Source: Mesorhizobium sp. J428 (GTDB taxonomy: Bacteria > Pseudomonadota > Alphaproteobacteria > Rhizobiales > Rhizobiaceae). Taken from it: a stretch of 64,000 nucleotides of DNA. Under the pieces are notes generated by a model that was not told the DNA's origin, did not search any database, and worked only from the letters and a program-made list of their open reading frames with translations. Position numbers and translations under genes: made by a program. Positions 18,454 to 27,018 of this stretch are shown piece after piece. The DNA lies in the NCBI RefSeq assembly GCF_024699925.1, contig NZ_JAJOMX010000001.1, positions 3,758,001 to 3,822,000 of the forward strand, given 5' to 3'. Within the stretch, counting starts at the first letter, position 1. Every line of letters begins with the position of its first letter.

Positions 18454-18740
18454 ATGCCAGGGCACGTCTACATCATGGCCTCGCGAAAGCACGGCACGCT
18501 CTACACCGGCGTGACCTCGGATCTTACCGCAGGGTCCAGGAGCACCGGGAGGGCGATATCGCGGGGTTCACACAGCGATATGACGTGAAGCGGCTGGTCT
18601 GGCACCGCTTCTATCACGACATCGAGGATGCCATCGCCGACGAGAAGCGCATCAAGCGATGGCGCAGGAAGTGGAAGCTCGAACTGATCGAGGCGCAGAA
18701 TCCGGCGTGGATGGATCTCTTCGATGAGACTTCACTGTAG
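18454..18740 (+). pseudogene. GIY-YIG nuclease-domain protein, single-base frameshift
   Basis: The ATG at 18454 begins MPGHVYIMASRKHGTLYTGV, the GIY-YIG core (here VYI ... YTG), followed by TSDLT. One base is then missing near 18527-18530: adding a C restores LTRRVQEHREGDIAGF and the rest of a ~95-residue YhbQ/UPF0213-like protein ending NPAWMDLFDETSL. The gene lies between two palindromic repeat copies (18226 and 18761). Either a sequencing deletion or a decayed gene; small GIY-YIG proteins of this kind have no proven role. Confidence 0.75.
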
Positions 18741-18760
18741 GCGACGTTCAAACCTGCCGC

Positions 18761-18905
18761 CGTCATCCCGGGCGCCGAAGGCGACCCGGGATCTATTGAC
18801 CGCCGAGAGAAAGGCGCTGCCAATCTTGCCACGGATTCGGGTGTTCTCAGTGTGTAACCGGAGAGAGCAATGGATCCCGGGTCGCCTTCGGCGCCCGGGA
18901 TGACG
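18761..18905. repeat. Palindromic REP/MITE-like element, copy 3 of 3
   Basis: About 145 bp; the cleanest copy. Ends CGTCATCCCGGGCGCCGAAG and CTTCGGCGCCCGGGATGACG are perfect complements over 20 bases. The internal TGTAACCGGAGAGA block matches the copies at 8678 and 18226. Confidence 0.87.
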
Positions 18906-18951
18906 ATCGCACAGGGAGACAAGGCGTACGGGTTGACGCCCAGAGCGTGTC

Positions 18952-19503
18952 TTACCCCTTGCCCCCGCGCCTCAAATGCTCGTCCAGCCGCGGCATGATT
19001 TCCACGAAGTTGCAGGGCATGTGGCGGTAGTCGAGCTGGGCCTTGATGATGCCGTCCCAGGCGTCCTTGCAGGCGCCGGGGGAGCCGGGGAGGACGAAGA
19101 CGAAGGTGGCGTTGACGACGCCGCCGGTGGCCCGCGACTGGATCGTGGAGGTGCCGATCTTGTCGTAGGAGATGCGGTGGAAGACTTCCGAGAAGCCGTC
19201 CATGCGCTTCTCGAAGATAGGCTCCAGCGCCTCAGGCGTGACGTCGCGGCCGGTGAAGCCGGTGCCGCCGGTGGTGATGACCACGTCGATGCGCTCGTCC
19301 TTCGACCAGCCGAGCACCCTGTCGGCGATCAGCGCCTTGTCGTCGGTGACGATCGCGCGGTCGACCAGCACGTGGCCGGCTTCCGTAATACGGTCGGCGA
19401 GCGTCTGGCCCGATTTGTCGTCGGCCAGCGTGCGGGTGTCGGAGACGGTCAGCACCGCGATGCCGACCGGGATGAAGGGGCGGGATTCGTCGATGCGGCT
19501 CAT
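18952..19503 (-). CDS. moaB: Molybdenum cofactor biosynthesis protein B
   Basis: 183 residues with the MoaB/MogA fold. Visible motifs are AVLTVSDTRT (N-terminal strand), ITTGGTGFTGRDVTPEA (substrate loop) and VFVLPGSPGACKDAWDGII. It probably adenylylates molybdopterin or acts in its biosynthesis. Its ATG overlaps the stop codon of ispE by ATGA, indicating coupled translation. Confidence 0.95.
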   Translation of the reverse strand: MSRIDESRPFIPVGIAVLTVSDTRTLADDKSGQTLADRITEAGHVLVDRAIVTDDKALIADRVLGWSKDERIDVVITTGGTGFTGRDVTPEALEPIFEKRMDGFSEVFHRISYDKIGTSTIQSRATGGVVNATFVFVLPGSPGACKDAWDGIIKAQLDYRHMPCNFVEIMPRLDEHLRRGGKG

Positions 19504-20369
19504 GCGGGCATCTCCCCCGAGATGGTGTTGCGCGTCGCCGCAACGAACCAGCCCGGCCTGCGCTTGCGGATCTCGCTCGCCGCGCGCTTGGCGAGGTTGC
19601 CGCTCTCGAACAGGCCGAAGCACGTGGCGCCCGAGCCGGACATGCGCACGAAGTGCGCGCCGGCCTTGCGAAGCGCGGCGAGCGTCTCGCCGATGGCCGG
19701 CTCCAGCGCGCGCGCCGGCGCTTCGAGGTCGTTGCGGGTGGTCTCCAGCCAATTGCACAGCGTGTGGAAGTCGAGCCGGGCGGGCAACGGGGGCAGCGGT
19801 TCGCTGTCGCGACTGATAAGTGCCGCAAAGACCGCCGCCGTCGAAACGGCGACGCCGGGATTGGCGAGCACGATGCCGAGGCCCGGGAAGCCGTCGACGG
19901 CCACGATCTCCTCGCCGATGCCTCGCGCCAGAAGCGGCCGGGCGGCGAGGCACATAGGCACGTCGGCGCCGAGGCCGAGGCCGATGCGGGCGAGGCGGTT
20001 TTCGTCGGGGGACAGGTCCCAGAGCCGCGCAAGGCCGCGCAGCACGGCGGCCGCGTCGCTCGACCCGCCACCCACGCCGGAGGCGACCGGCAGGTTCTTC
20101 TCCAGCGTGATGTGAACGGGGTCGCGCCTGCCGAACTCGGCGCGCATCGCCTTCAGCGCGCGCAGGACGAGATTGCCGTCGTCGACCGGCAACCCGTCGG
20201 CATAGGGGCCGGTGATCTCGAACCGGTCCTCGTCCGAGGGGGCGATCGTCACGCGGTCGCCGAAGCGGGTGAATGCGACGAGGCTGTCGAGGAGATGGTA
20301 GCCGTCAGGCCGCCGGCCCGTGACGTGCAAGGCGAGATTGAGCTTGGCCGGCGCGAGGACGGCCGTCAT
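19500..20369 (-). CDS. ispE: 4-diphosphocytidyl-2-C-methyl-D-erythritol kinase
   Basis: 289 residues; GHMP kinase. The start is at 20369 (MTAVLAPAKLNLALHV), an APAKLN motif conserved in IspE; the frame remains open upstream to about 20603. The ATP-binding loop is PVASGVGGGSSDAAAVL. Step four of the MEP isoprenoid pathway, in line with dxs at 59518 and ispB at 23634. The stop overlaps moaB. Confidence 0.96.
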   Translation of the reverse strand: MTAVLAPAKLNLALHVTGRRPDGYHLLDSLVAFTRFGDRVTIAPSDEDRFEITGPYADGLPVDDGNLVLRALKAMRAEFGRRDPVHITLEKNLPVASGVGGGSSDAAAVLRGLARLWDLSPDENRLARIGLGLGADVPMCLAARPLLARGIGEEIVAVDGFPGLGIVLANPGVAVSTAAVFAALISRDSEPLPPLPARLDFHTLCNWLETTRNDLEAPARALEPAIGETLAALRKAGAHFVRMSGSGATCFGLFESGNLAKRAASEIRKRRPGWFVAATRNTISGEMPA

Positions 20370-20389
20370 GTCCTGGATCAAGGCTGATG

Positions 20390-20575
20390 TCAGTCTTTGG
20401 CGACGCGGTATTCGCCGGTGACGGGATCCTTGACCAGCGTTCCGGTCGCCCTGTTCTTCGCTTCCTGCTCGGCCCGGCGCAGCCGCGCCGAAACGCGTTC
20501 CGCCTCGCGGATGAAGGAGCGATAGCCGACATAGGCGACGACGCCGACGACGATGAGCAGGATCAGTTGCGGCAT
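20390..20575 (-). CDS. Small membrane-anchored protein, unknown function
   Basis: 61 residues: one N-terminal membrane helix (LILLIVVGVVAYVGYRSF), a charged helix (EAERVSARLRRAEQEAK) and a short tail ending LVKDPVTGEYRVAKD. The gene sits 20 bases before the ispE start codon, so they probably share a transcript. I recall conserved counterparts near ispE in rhizobia. Function unknown. Confidence 0.72.
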   Translation of the reverse strand: MPQLILLIVVGVVAYVGYRSFIREAERVSARLRRAEQEAKNRATGTLVKDPVTGEYRVAKD

Positions 20576-20666
20576 GTCCTTGGCGCCTCCTCAGCGCAGA
20601 CACAGACCAGTTTCATGCCGGCACCGGCCGGCGTTCCGAAGCATACTATGCCCGTTTCGCGGCAGA

Positions 20667-21539
20667 TCAAAGGCCGAACCGCGCCCAGAGCGCGCGTTCG
20701 CTTGCCGCATCCGCGATTCCTTGCGCCGCAGAGGCGGCGATGTCCTGCGTTCCGCGACCCGAGAGGCTTCCGCCCAGGAGCCCGATCCGGCGGCCGAACA
20801 GCCCGCGCTGCGGCGAGATCAGCTTGAGGCGCACCTTGTCGCCGTAGCGCTCGCGCAGGAAGCCGCGCATGTCGCCCAGCGCGTCGACGAGGCCGAGCAC
20901 GAGGCCGCGCTTGCCCGACCAGAACAGGCCGGTGAACAGGTCCGGATCGTCGGCGAGCTTTACCCCGCGCCGGTCCTTGACGAGATCGATGAAGGTCTCG
21001 TGCACTTCGAGCTGGAGTTCCTTCAGCTTCTGGACGTCCTCGGGGCGCTCCTCGCGGAAGGGATCGAGGACCGCCTTGTTGCGGCCGGCGGTGTGGACGC
21101 GCCGCTCGACGCCGATCTTCTTCAGGAGCTCCGGGAAGCCGAACGAGGCCGAGACGACGCCGATCGAGCCGACGATCGAGGACGGGTCGGCGATGATCTC
21201 GTCGCCGGCCACCGCGATCATGTAGCCGCCGGAGGCGGCGACGTCCTCGACGAAGACGAGCACGCGCTTGTTCTTCTCCTCGGCGAGGTCGCGGATGCGT
21301 TTGTAGATCAGCCGCGACTGCACCGGAGAGCCGCCGGGCGAGTTGATGGAGATCGCCACCGCCGGCGCGTTCTTGAACGCGAACGCCTTCTCGATCAGCC
21401 CCGCGGTTGAGGCCAGCGACAGCGAGGGCCTGAACTGGCCGCCGCCCGCCATGATCGTGCCCTGCAGGCGGATGACGGGGATAGTCACCACGTCGGATCG
21501 CATGGACGAGGGCAGCAGGCGCTTGAGAAAGCTGAACAC
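20667..21539 (-). CDS. S49-family (SppA-like) peptidase
   Basis: 290 residues from a GTG with GGAG upstream. The protein keeps the ClpP/crotonase-like core of SppA: INSPGGSPVQSRLIYKRIR, the catalytic Ser in VEDVAASGGYMIAVAGDEI, and a later Lys in HTAGRNKAVLDPF that completes a Ser-Lys dyad. No membrane helix is obvious, so it could be a cytosolic SohB/SppA relative. The frame is open to 21644 but the extension has no homology. Neighbours are the TrmN6-like methyltransferase and ispE-side genes. Confidence 0.92.
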   Translation of the reverse strand: MFSFLKRLLPSSMRSDVVTIPVIRLQGTIMAGGGQFRPSLSLASTAGLIEKAFAFKNAPAVAISINSPGGSPVQSRLIYKRIRDLAEEKNKRVLVFVEDVAASGGYMIAVAGDEIIADPSSIVGSIGVVSASFGFPELLKKIGVERRVHTAGRNKAVLDPFREERPEDVQKLKELQLEVHETFIDLVKDRRGVKLADDPDLFTGLFWSGKRGLVLGLVDALGDMRGFLRERYGDKVRLKLISPQRGLFGRRIGLLGGSLSGRGTQDIAASAAQGIADAASERALWARFGL

Positions 21540-21603
21540 AGGCGGGAGACTCCGGTTTTCTTCGATGTAGGGAGCGGACGCGAAAGCGCAATGGCGGCAG
21601 GGC

Positions 21604-22386
21604 TCAGTCGCCGAACAGGCTCGCCTGCCCGTTGACGATCGCATCGGCGCGGGCGGAGAGGGCGTTTCCCTGCGCCGCGTGCAGCACCAAGGGCGGCAGG
21701 AGTGTCAGCGCGGCGCGCGATCCGCGCTTGCCGCGCACGACGATGCGGATCGCCGGCTCCTCCGGGCGCGGATGGACCGGCACGATCTCGGCCCCGCCGA
21801 GCCGGCCTTCGAAGGCCGACAGGATCTGCGGCAGCGACACCGGCCGCGCAATGATCGCGACCATGCCGCGCGGCTTCACGATGGCGGCGGCGGTGCGGAC
21901 CCACGCCTCGATCGTGCCGGCCTGCATGACATGGGCGGATCGGCGCAGGCCGTCGGGCGTGGCGCGATCACGCGGCGCGTTGAAGGGCGGGTTCATGATC
22001 GCGGCATCGAAGGAATTGTCCGCGAGCCCGGCCGCCGCGCGCGCCTTGCCGGCAAGCTCGACGTCGACGGCGAGGATCTTAGCGCGACCGGAGAGGACCG
22101 CGTTTTCGGCCAGGGCAAGCGTCAGCTGCGCCGCCTCCAACATCGCCGGCTCGCGTTCCACCAGCGTCGCGCGGGCGCCGGGGCAGCGGGAGAGCACGGC
22201 AAGGGCGGCGGCACCCGCTCCGGCGCCGAGATCGGCGAGGCCGCCGGCAAAGCCGCCCGGAACAGCGGCCGCCAGCACCAGCGCGTCCATGCCGGCGCGG
22301 TGGCCGTCCCGCGGCTGCACGAGGTGGAAGGCGCCGCGATGGAAGGCGTCGAGCGTGTGGCCGGCGGGCAGCAAGGGCGGCGTCAC
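21604..22386 (-). CDS. TrmN6-family tRNA1(Val) adenine-N6 methyltransferase-like protein
   Basis: 260 residues; class I SAM-dependent methyltransferase. The SAM-binding loop LADLGAGAGAAALAVLSR, the acidic VEREPAMLEAA and the catalytic IMNPPFNAP motif (NPPF/Y, for adenine N6) are visible. The N-terminal VQPRDGHRAGMDALVLAA fits the YfiC/TrmN6 family. In E. coli this enzyme modifies A37 of tRNA1(Val); the substrate here is an inference. Confidence 0.88.
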   Translation of the reverse strand: MTPPLLPAGHTLDAFHRGAFHLVQPRDGHRAGMDALVLAAAVPGGFAGGLADLGAGAGAAALAVLSRCPGARATLVEREPAMLEAAQLTLALAENAVLSGRAKILAVDVELAGKARAAAGLADNSFDAAIMNPPFNAPRDRATPDGLRRSAHVMQAGTIEAWVRTAAAIVKPRGMVAIIARPVSLPQILSAFEGRLGGAEIVPVHPRPEEPAIRIVVRGKRGSRAALTLLPPLVLHAAQGNALSARADAIVNGQASLFGD

Positions 22387-22389
22387 GTC

Positions 22390-22614
22390 TCAGGCGTCGC
22401 GGATTTCGTCGGCGACGCCGGCTTCGGCGAGAAGCGTGCGGGCCTCGTCCAGGCGGCCTTCCTCGACCATGACCCGGCGCTGCAGGATGCCGATAGAGCC
22501 TTCCGTCATCGACATGTTCTGGTCGGCGACGAAGAAGATGATGCCGGCATCGCGCAGCAGCGCCTCGATGAAGGAGATGACGACGGGGTCGTTGGTGCGG
22601 ACGAGTTCGATCAT
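22390..22614 (-). CDS. DUF2007 domain protein
   Basis: 74 residues of the ferredoxin-like DUF2007 fold: begins IELVRTNDPVVISFIEALL, middle ADQNMSMTEG, end RVMVEEGRLDEARTLL. The family resembles the small PII-like or signal transducing proteins but its role is unknown. It abuts the TrmN6-like gene with 3 bases between, in the order usual for rhizobia next to ispB. Confidence 0.88.
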   Translation of the reverse strand: MIELVRTNDPVVISFIEALLRDAGIIFFVADQNMSMTEGSIGILQRRVMVEEGRLDEARTLLAEAGVADEIRDA

Positions 22615-22658
22615 GACCAACCGTGGCAGGTGAACGTCCGGAGGTAAAGCCCGGACGG

Positions 22659-23012
22659 TCAGCCGAGTTCCCTGCGTCTGAAGGCGGCGATGCGCGCGAC
22701 GAGGTCGACCGGCACCGGCTTGTCCAGCGGAAAGCGGACTGTGCCTCTCTCGTTGACCTCGTAGGGTGCGAGGTCCTCCCGGAACGCCGCGACGAGGTCC
22801 TTGCCTGCCGGGTAGAGCGACCAGTGCTTCTTCCAGCCGGCGAAGAAAAGGGCGACGCCGCCGGGCAAGCGATAGGCCGGGATTTGGTAGGAGATCACTT
22901 CCTCCGCATCCGGCAGCGCCTCGCGCAGCGTTGCCCTGACGACATCGAGCACCTCCCGGGTAGCCTGTGGCTGCGTGTCGAGATAGGCGTCGACGGTGGC
23001 TGGCTTTGTCAT
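22659..23012 (-). CDS. DUF1801 (YdhG-like) protein
   Basis: 117 residues with the YdeI/YdhG (DUF1801) pattern: VDAYLDTQPQATREVLDVVR, then ALPDAEEVISYQIPAYRL, AGWKKHWSLYP and a C-terminal RFPLDKPVP segment. Family proteins are structurally related to frataxin-like iron-binding folds in part; function is uncertain. It stands between DUF2007 and the divergent YqaA-like gene. Confidence 0.82.
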   Translation of the reverse strand: MTKPATVDAYLDTQPQATREVLDVVRATLREALPDAEEVISYQIPAYRLPGGVALFFAGWKKHWSLYPAGKDLVAAFREDLAPYEVNERGTVRFPLDKPVPVDLVARIAAFRRRELG

Positions 23013-23092
23013 CGGCCGATCCTCCTGCCTGCCATCTTGTGGCGCGACATGGCGCGCGTTGCAATCGTCTCGCGGGCGTGGTGCATCGGGCG

Positions 23093-23530
23093 ATGTCCGA
23101 TCTCGCCGCTTATGCCGGCCTCTTCGCCGTTGCCTTCGTCGCCGCAACCATCCTGCCGGCCCAGTCCGAGGCGGCACTGGTGGCGCTGCTCGTCGCCGGC
23201 GCGCAGGAGCCGGTCGCGCTCGTCGCCGTCGCGAGCGTCGGCAATACGTTGGGCGCGGTGGTGAACTGGGCGCTGGGGCGCGGCGTGAGCCGCTTTTCCG
23301 GCCGGCGCTGGTTTCCCGTGACGCCGGCCCAACTCGACCGCGCGACCCGCTGGTATGGCCGCTGGGGGCGCTGGAGCCTGCTGTTGAGCTGGGCGCCGGT
23401 GGGCGGCGATGCGCTGACGGTCGCGGCCGGCGTGCTGCGCGAACCGCTGTGGAGTTTCGTCCTGCTGGTTGGATTGGCGAAGACGGCGCGCTATGTGGTG
23501 CTTGCGGCCGCCACGATGAACTTTGTGTGA
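23093..23530 (+). CDS. YqaA/VTT-domain membrane protein
   Basis: 145 residues with several hydrophobic helices. The AFVAATILPAQSEAALVALL segment, the NTLGAVVNWALGRG motif and LSWAPVGGDALTVAAG are typical of the YqaA branch of the DedA/SNARE-associated superfamily. Integral inner membrane protein; members are proposed lipid transporters or envelope factors. Starts at ATG 23093; the upstream in-frame region is not homologous. Confidence 0.87.
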   Translation: MSDLAAYAGLFAVAFVAATILPAQSEAALVALLVAGAQEPVALVAVASVGNTLGAVVNWALGRGVSRFSGRRWFPVTPAQLDRATRWYGRWGRWSLLLSWAPVGGDALTVAAGVLREPLWSFVLLVGLAKTARYVVLAAATMNFV

Positions 23531-23633
23531 CCGCATGCGCCGGTTCCGCGCCAATTCGCCGCTTGCCCAATCGGTGACGGCGGACATAGGGTCGCGGCGA
23601 AAAATGCCGGGTCTACCGGCCCGAGACGGGAGT

Positions 23634-24653
23634 ATGTCCGTGGGTGTTGTTGTATCGCTCGACGAAGGCAAGAAGACCGCCTCGGTCAAGCCGCTGGTCG
23701 AGCTGACGTCGGCCGACATGGCGCGGGTCAATGAGCTGATCCTGTCGAAGGCCGGCTCGAACGTCGAGATGATCCCCGAGATCGCCAACCACCTGATCTC
23801 CTCCGGCGGCAAGCGGCTGCGCCCGATGCTCACGCTCGCGGCGGCGCAGATGTTCGGCTATTCCGGCGACGGCCACGTCAAGCTCGCCACCAGCGTCGAG
23901 TTCATGCACACGGCCACGCTGCTGCACGACGACGTGGTGGACGAGAGCGACCTGCGCCGCGGCAAGAAGACGGCGCGGATGATCTGGGGCAACCAGGCAA
24001 GCGTGCTGGTGGGCGACTTCCTGCTCGGCCAGGCCTTCCGCATGATGGTCGACGTCGGCTCGCTCGACGCGCTCGACATCCTGTCCACCGCCGCTTCCGT
24101 CATCGCCGAGGGCGAGGTCTGGCAGCTCGCCGCCGCGAAGAACATGGAGACGACCGAGGACGAATACCTGCAGGTGATCAAGGCGAAGACCGCCGCGCTG
24201 TTCTCGGCCGCGGCCGAGGTCGGCCCGGTGATCGCGGGTGCGACGCGGGCCGAGCGCAACGCGCTGCGCTCCTACGGCACCAATCTCGGCCTCGCCTTCC
24301 AGCTCGTCGACGACGCGCTGGACTATGGCGGCAATTCCAAGGACCTCGGCAAGAACACCGGCGACGATTTCCGCGAAGGCAAGCTGACCCTGCCGGTGAT
24401 CCTCGCCTATCGCCGCGGCACGGCGGCGGAACGCGAGTTCTGGAAGGGCGCTATCGAGGACGGCGTCTCGGGCGACGCCGAGCTGGAGAAGGCGACCGGG
24501 CTGATGATTCGCCACGGCGCCATCGCTGACACGGTCGGCCGCGCCCGCCATTTCGGCGACATCGCCCGCGACGCGATCGCGCCGCTGAAGGCGACGCCGC
24601 AGAAGCAGGCGCTGCTGGAAGTCATCGACTTCTGCATCAGCCGGGTGGTCTGA
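23634..24653 (+). CDS. ispB: Octaprenyl (polyprenyl) diphosphate synthase
   Basis: 339 residues; trans-isoprenyl diphosphate synthase fold. The first aspartate-rich motif is LLHDDVVDESDLRRG (DDxxD), the second FQLVDDALDY (DDxxD). The product is the side chain of ubiquinone, consistent with ubiA at 36500. The ATG at 23634 is used; the frame is open upstream to 23523. Confidence 0.96.
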   Translation: MSVGVVVSLDEGKKTASVKPLVELTSADMARVNELILSKAGSNVEMIPEIANHLISSGGKRLRPMLTLAAAQMFGYSGDGHVKLATSVEFMHTATLLHDDVVDESDLRRGKKTARMIWGNQASVLVGDFLLGQAFRMMVDVGSLDALDILSTAASVIAEGEVWQLAAAKNMETTEDEYLQVIKAKTAALFSAAAEVGPVIAGATRAERNALRSYGTNLGLAFQLVDDALDYGGNSKDLGKNTGDDFREGKLTLPVILAYRRGTAAEREFWKGAIEDGVSGDAELEKATGLMIRHGAIADTVGRARHFGDIARDAIAPLKATPQKQALLEVIDFCISRVV

Positions 24654-24759
24654 ACCGGACACCGGCGCGGTCGATGCGCAGGTTGAAGCCTGTCCGCAAA
24701 AAGGCCATGCTTGGGTGTGATTTGTGCGAAGCTTCACCAGGCGCGCTGAAAGGGTGGCG

Positions 24760-26775
24760 ATGCGGATGAGAAAGTTGGGCTGGCTTGCCTCCGTGGCGCT
24801 CGCCGTCGTCGTCGGTGCGACCGCCGCCCCGGCATCCGGACAGACCTCTCCAGAGTCTCTGGGCGTGACCTCGTTCTCCGGAGCCTATCTGGCCGGCCGC
24901 GCGGCCGAGGCCGACAACGACCTCGACGCCGCGATCGAATATTACAAGCGCGCGCTGGTCTCGGAGCCCGAAAACCAACCCGTGCAGCAGAGCATCATGC
25001 TGGCGCTGATCGCCGACGGCCGGTTCGAGGAGGCGCTGCCCTTTGCCGAGCGGCTGAAGGCCGTGCCCGACGTCGAGCGTTTCTCGCGCGTGGCGCTCGC
25101 CGTCGACGCCTTCCGCAAGAAGGACTATGCGGAAGCCGAATACATGCTGAAGCTCAGCCTGTCGTCCGATCTCGACAAGCTGATCGCCGGCGTCATGACC
25201 GCCTGGGCCAAGGCCGGGGCCGGCGACGCCAAGGGCGGGATGGAGTATCTCGGCACGCTGGAAGGGCCGCAGTGGTACGGCCTCTTCCTCAACATCCACC
25301 GTGCGCTGATCGCCGACTATGCCGGCCTGAAGGACGAGGCCGAGAAGGCCTATGACGAGACGGTGGTGGCCCGCTCCGCCGCCGACGTTGCACCGGAAGC
25401 CTATGTCCGGCTGATCGAGGCCTATTCCGGCTTCCTGGCGCGCAAGGGCGACAAGGCCAAGGCGCTCGACGTGCTGCGCCGGGTCGACGAGTTCTCGCCC
25501 TCGCGTCCCTCGACGGCCGCGTTGCGCAAGGACATCGTCGGCGGCCGGCCGATCCCGCTGCTGGCACCCACTCCGCAGGAGGGCGCGGCCGAACTGCTGC
25601 TCGACGTCGGCAGCGCGCTCAACCGCGGCGGCGGCGAGGCCTTCGTGCGTCTCTACCTCCAGTTCGCCCGGGCGCTGTCGCCGAAGAACGACGCGGTGCT
25701 GATCCAGCTCGGCGCGGTGGCGGAGCAGCAGCAGAAGCTGGAAGAGTCGATCAAGTTCTACGGCGAGGTCTCGCCGAAATCGCCGATGAAGCGCATCTCC
25801 GAGCTTCAGCTCGGCCTCAACCTCGCCGAGCTGAAGCGCACCGACGAGGCCATCTCGCACCTCGCCAAGCTGATCGAGACGGATCCGTCCGACATGCGCG
25901 CCTATCTGGCGCTGGGCGGCACCTATGCCGGCGAGGAGAAGTTCCGCGAGGCAGCCGGCGTCTACGACCGCGCCGTCGCGCAGCTCAAGAATCCGGTGCG
26001 GTCCGACTGGAGCGTGTTCTACCAGCGCGGCATCGCCTACGAGCGCCTGAGGGAATGGCCGAAGGCAGAGCCGAACTTCAAGAAGGCGCTGGAACTGTTC
26101 CCGAACCAGCCGCAGGTGCTGAACTATCTCGGCTATTCCTGGATCGACATGAACATCAACCTCGAGGAAGGCCTCGAGATGATCAAGAAGGCGGTCGACC
26201 TCAGGCCGTCGGACGGGTTCATCATCGATTCGCTCGGCTGGGGCTATTACCGGCTCGGCCGCTACGAGGAGGCGGTGACCGAACTCGAACGCGCGGTTGC
26301 GCTGCAGCCCGCCGATCCGGTGCTCAACGACCATCTGGGCGACGCCTACTGGCGCGTCGGCCGCAAGCTGGAGGCGACCTTCCAGTGGTCGCATGCGCGC
26401 GACCTGAAGCCCGAGCCGGACATCCTGGCCAAGGTGACCGAGAAGCTTGCCAAGGGCCTGCCGGACGAGCCGCCGCGCGCGATGGCCGCGCTCGACACGA
26501 AGCCCGACACAAACACGGCCACGGATGCATCGCCCGCCGACGGTCCGAAGGTCGAGGTCGCGCCGGAGCCTCAGCCGACGCAGCAGGCGGCGGCGCCCGC
26601 GGCCCCGGCACAGCCGGGCCAGTCCTATACGGTGGGGCCGGGCCAGTCGCTCTGGTCTATCGCGGTGGACAAGCTCGGCGACGGACAGCGCTTCGGCGAA
26701 ATCCTCGATCTCAACCCGGCGCTGGGACGCAATCCGAACCTGATCTATCCGGGGCAGGAACTGAAGCTGCCCTGA
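24760..26775 (+). CDS. Secreted TPR protein with C-terminal LysM domain
   Basis: 671 residues. A basic N-terminus and hydrophobic core (LGWLASVALAVVVGATAAPA) form a signal peptide, cleaved probably after ASGQ. Residues 40-560 hold many TPR units (LDAAIEYYKRALVSEPENQP, LREWPKAEPNFKKALELFPNQP and others). After an Ala/Pro linker, residues ~622-671 are a LysM peptidoglycan-binding domain (SYTVGPGQSLWSIAVDKLG ... YPGQELKLP). Probably a periplasmic scaffold bound to the cell wall. Start: ATG 24760 with GAAAGGGTGG upstream. Confidence 0.9.
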   Translation: MRMRKLGWLASVALAVVVGATAAPASGQTSPESLGVTSFSGAYLAGRAAEADNDLDAAIEYYKRALVSEPENQPVQQSIMLALIADGRFEEALPFAERLKAVPDVERFSRVALAVDAFRKKDYAEAEYMLKLSLSSDLDKLIAGVMTAWAKAGAGDAKGGMEYLGTLEGPQWYGLFLNIHRALIADYAGLKDEAEKAYDETVVARSAADVAPEAYVRLIEAYSGFLARKGDKAKALDVLRRVDEFSPSRPSTAALRKDIVGGRPIPLLAPTPQEGAAELLLDVGSALNRGGGEAFVRLYLQFARALSPKNDAVLIQLGAVAEQQQKLEESIKFYGEVSPKSPMKRISELQLGLNLAELKRTDEAISHLAKLIETDPSDMRAYLALGGTYAGEEKFREAAGVYDRAVAQLKNPVRSDWSVFYQRGIAYERLREWPKAEPNFKKALELFPNQPQVLNYLGYSWIDMNINLEEGLEMIKKAVDLRPSDGFIIDSLGWGYYRLGRYEEAVTELERAVALQPADPVLNDHLGDAYWRVGRKLEATFQWSHARDLKPEPDILAKVTEKLAKGLPDEPPRAMAALDTKPDTNTATDASPADGPKVEVAPEPQPTQQAAAPAAPAQPGQSYTVGPGQSLWSIAVDKLGDGQRFGEILDLNPALGRNPNLIYPGQELKLP

Positions 26776-26801
26776 CGGGGCGTTTCGAATCCAGGGCGTA
26801 A

Positions 26802-27010
26802 GCCCCCTCATCCGGCCGCTTCGCGGCCACCGAGCCGGGGCGAGCCGACGGTCTCGCCCGTCCTTCGGACCCCCGAGGGGAGAAGAGGGAGCCAGGCGCT
26901 GATGGTTCGGCGGTTTCTTCGGTCCCTCCAAAGGGGAGCCGGGGTCTCACGTCTCCTCTCCCCTCGGGGGAGAGGTCCGCCGAGCGAAGCGGGGGCGGGA
27001 TGAGGGGGGT
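26802..27010. repeat. Rhizobial-type palindromic repeat region
   Basis: The left end (CCCCCTCATCCGGCCGCTTC) and the right end (GAAGCGGGGGCGGGATGAGG) are imperfect inverted repeats about 200 bases apart; the middle contains a second inverted pair, CCCCGAGGGGAGAAG and CTCTCCCCTCGGGGGAG. The composition and motifs resemble rhizobial intergenic mosaic elements. It lies between the TPR-LysM gene and the small secreted genes; no ORF. Confidence 0.75.
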
Positions 27011-27018
27011 GACGCGTA

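Noticed and set aside
24637..26931. 764-codon minus-strand frame opposite the TPR-LysM gene
   Set aside because: Mirror of a GC3-biased gene, no start signal and no recognisable family.
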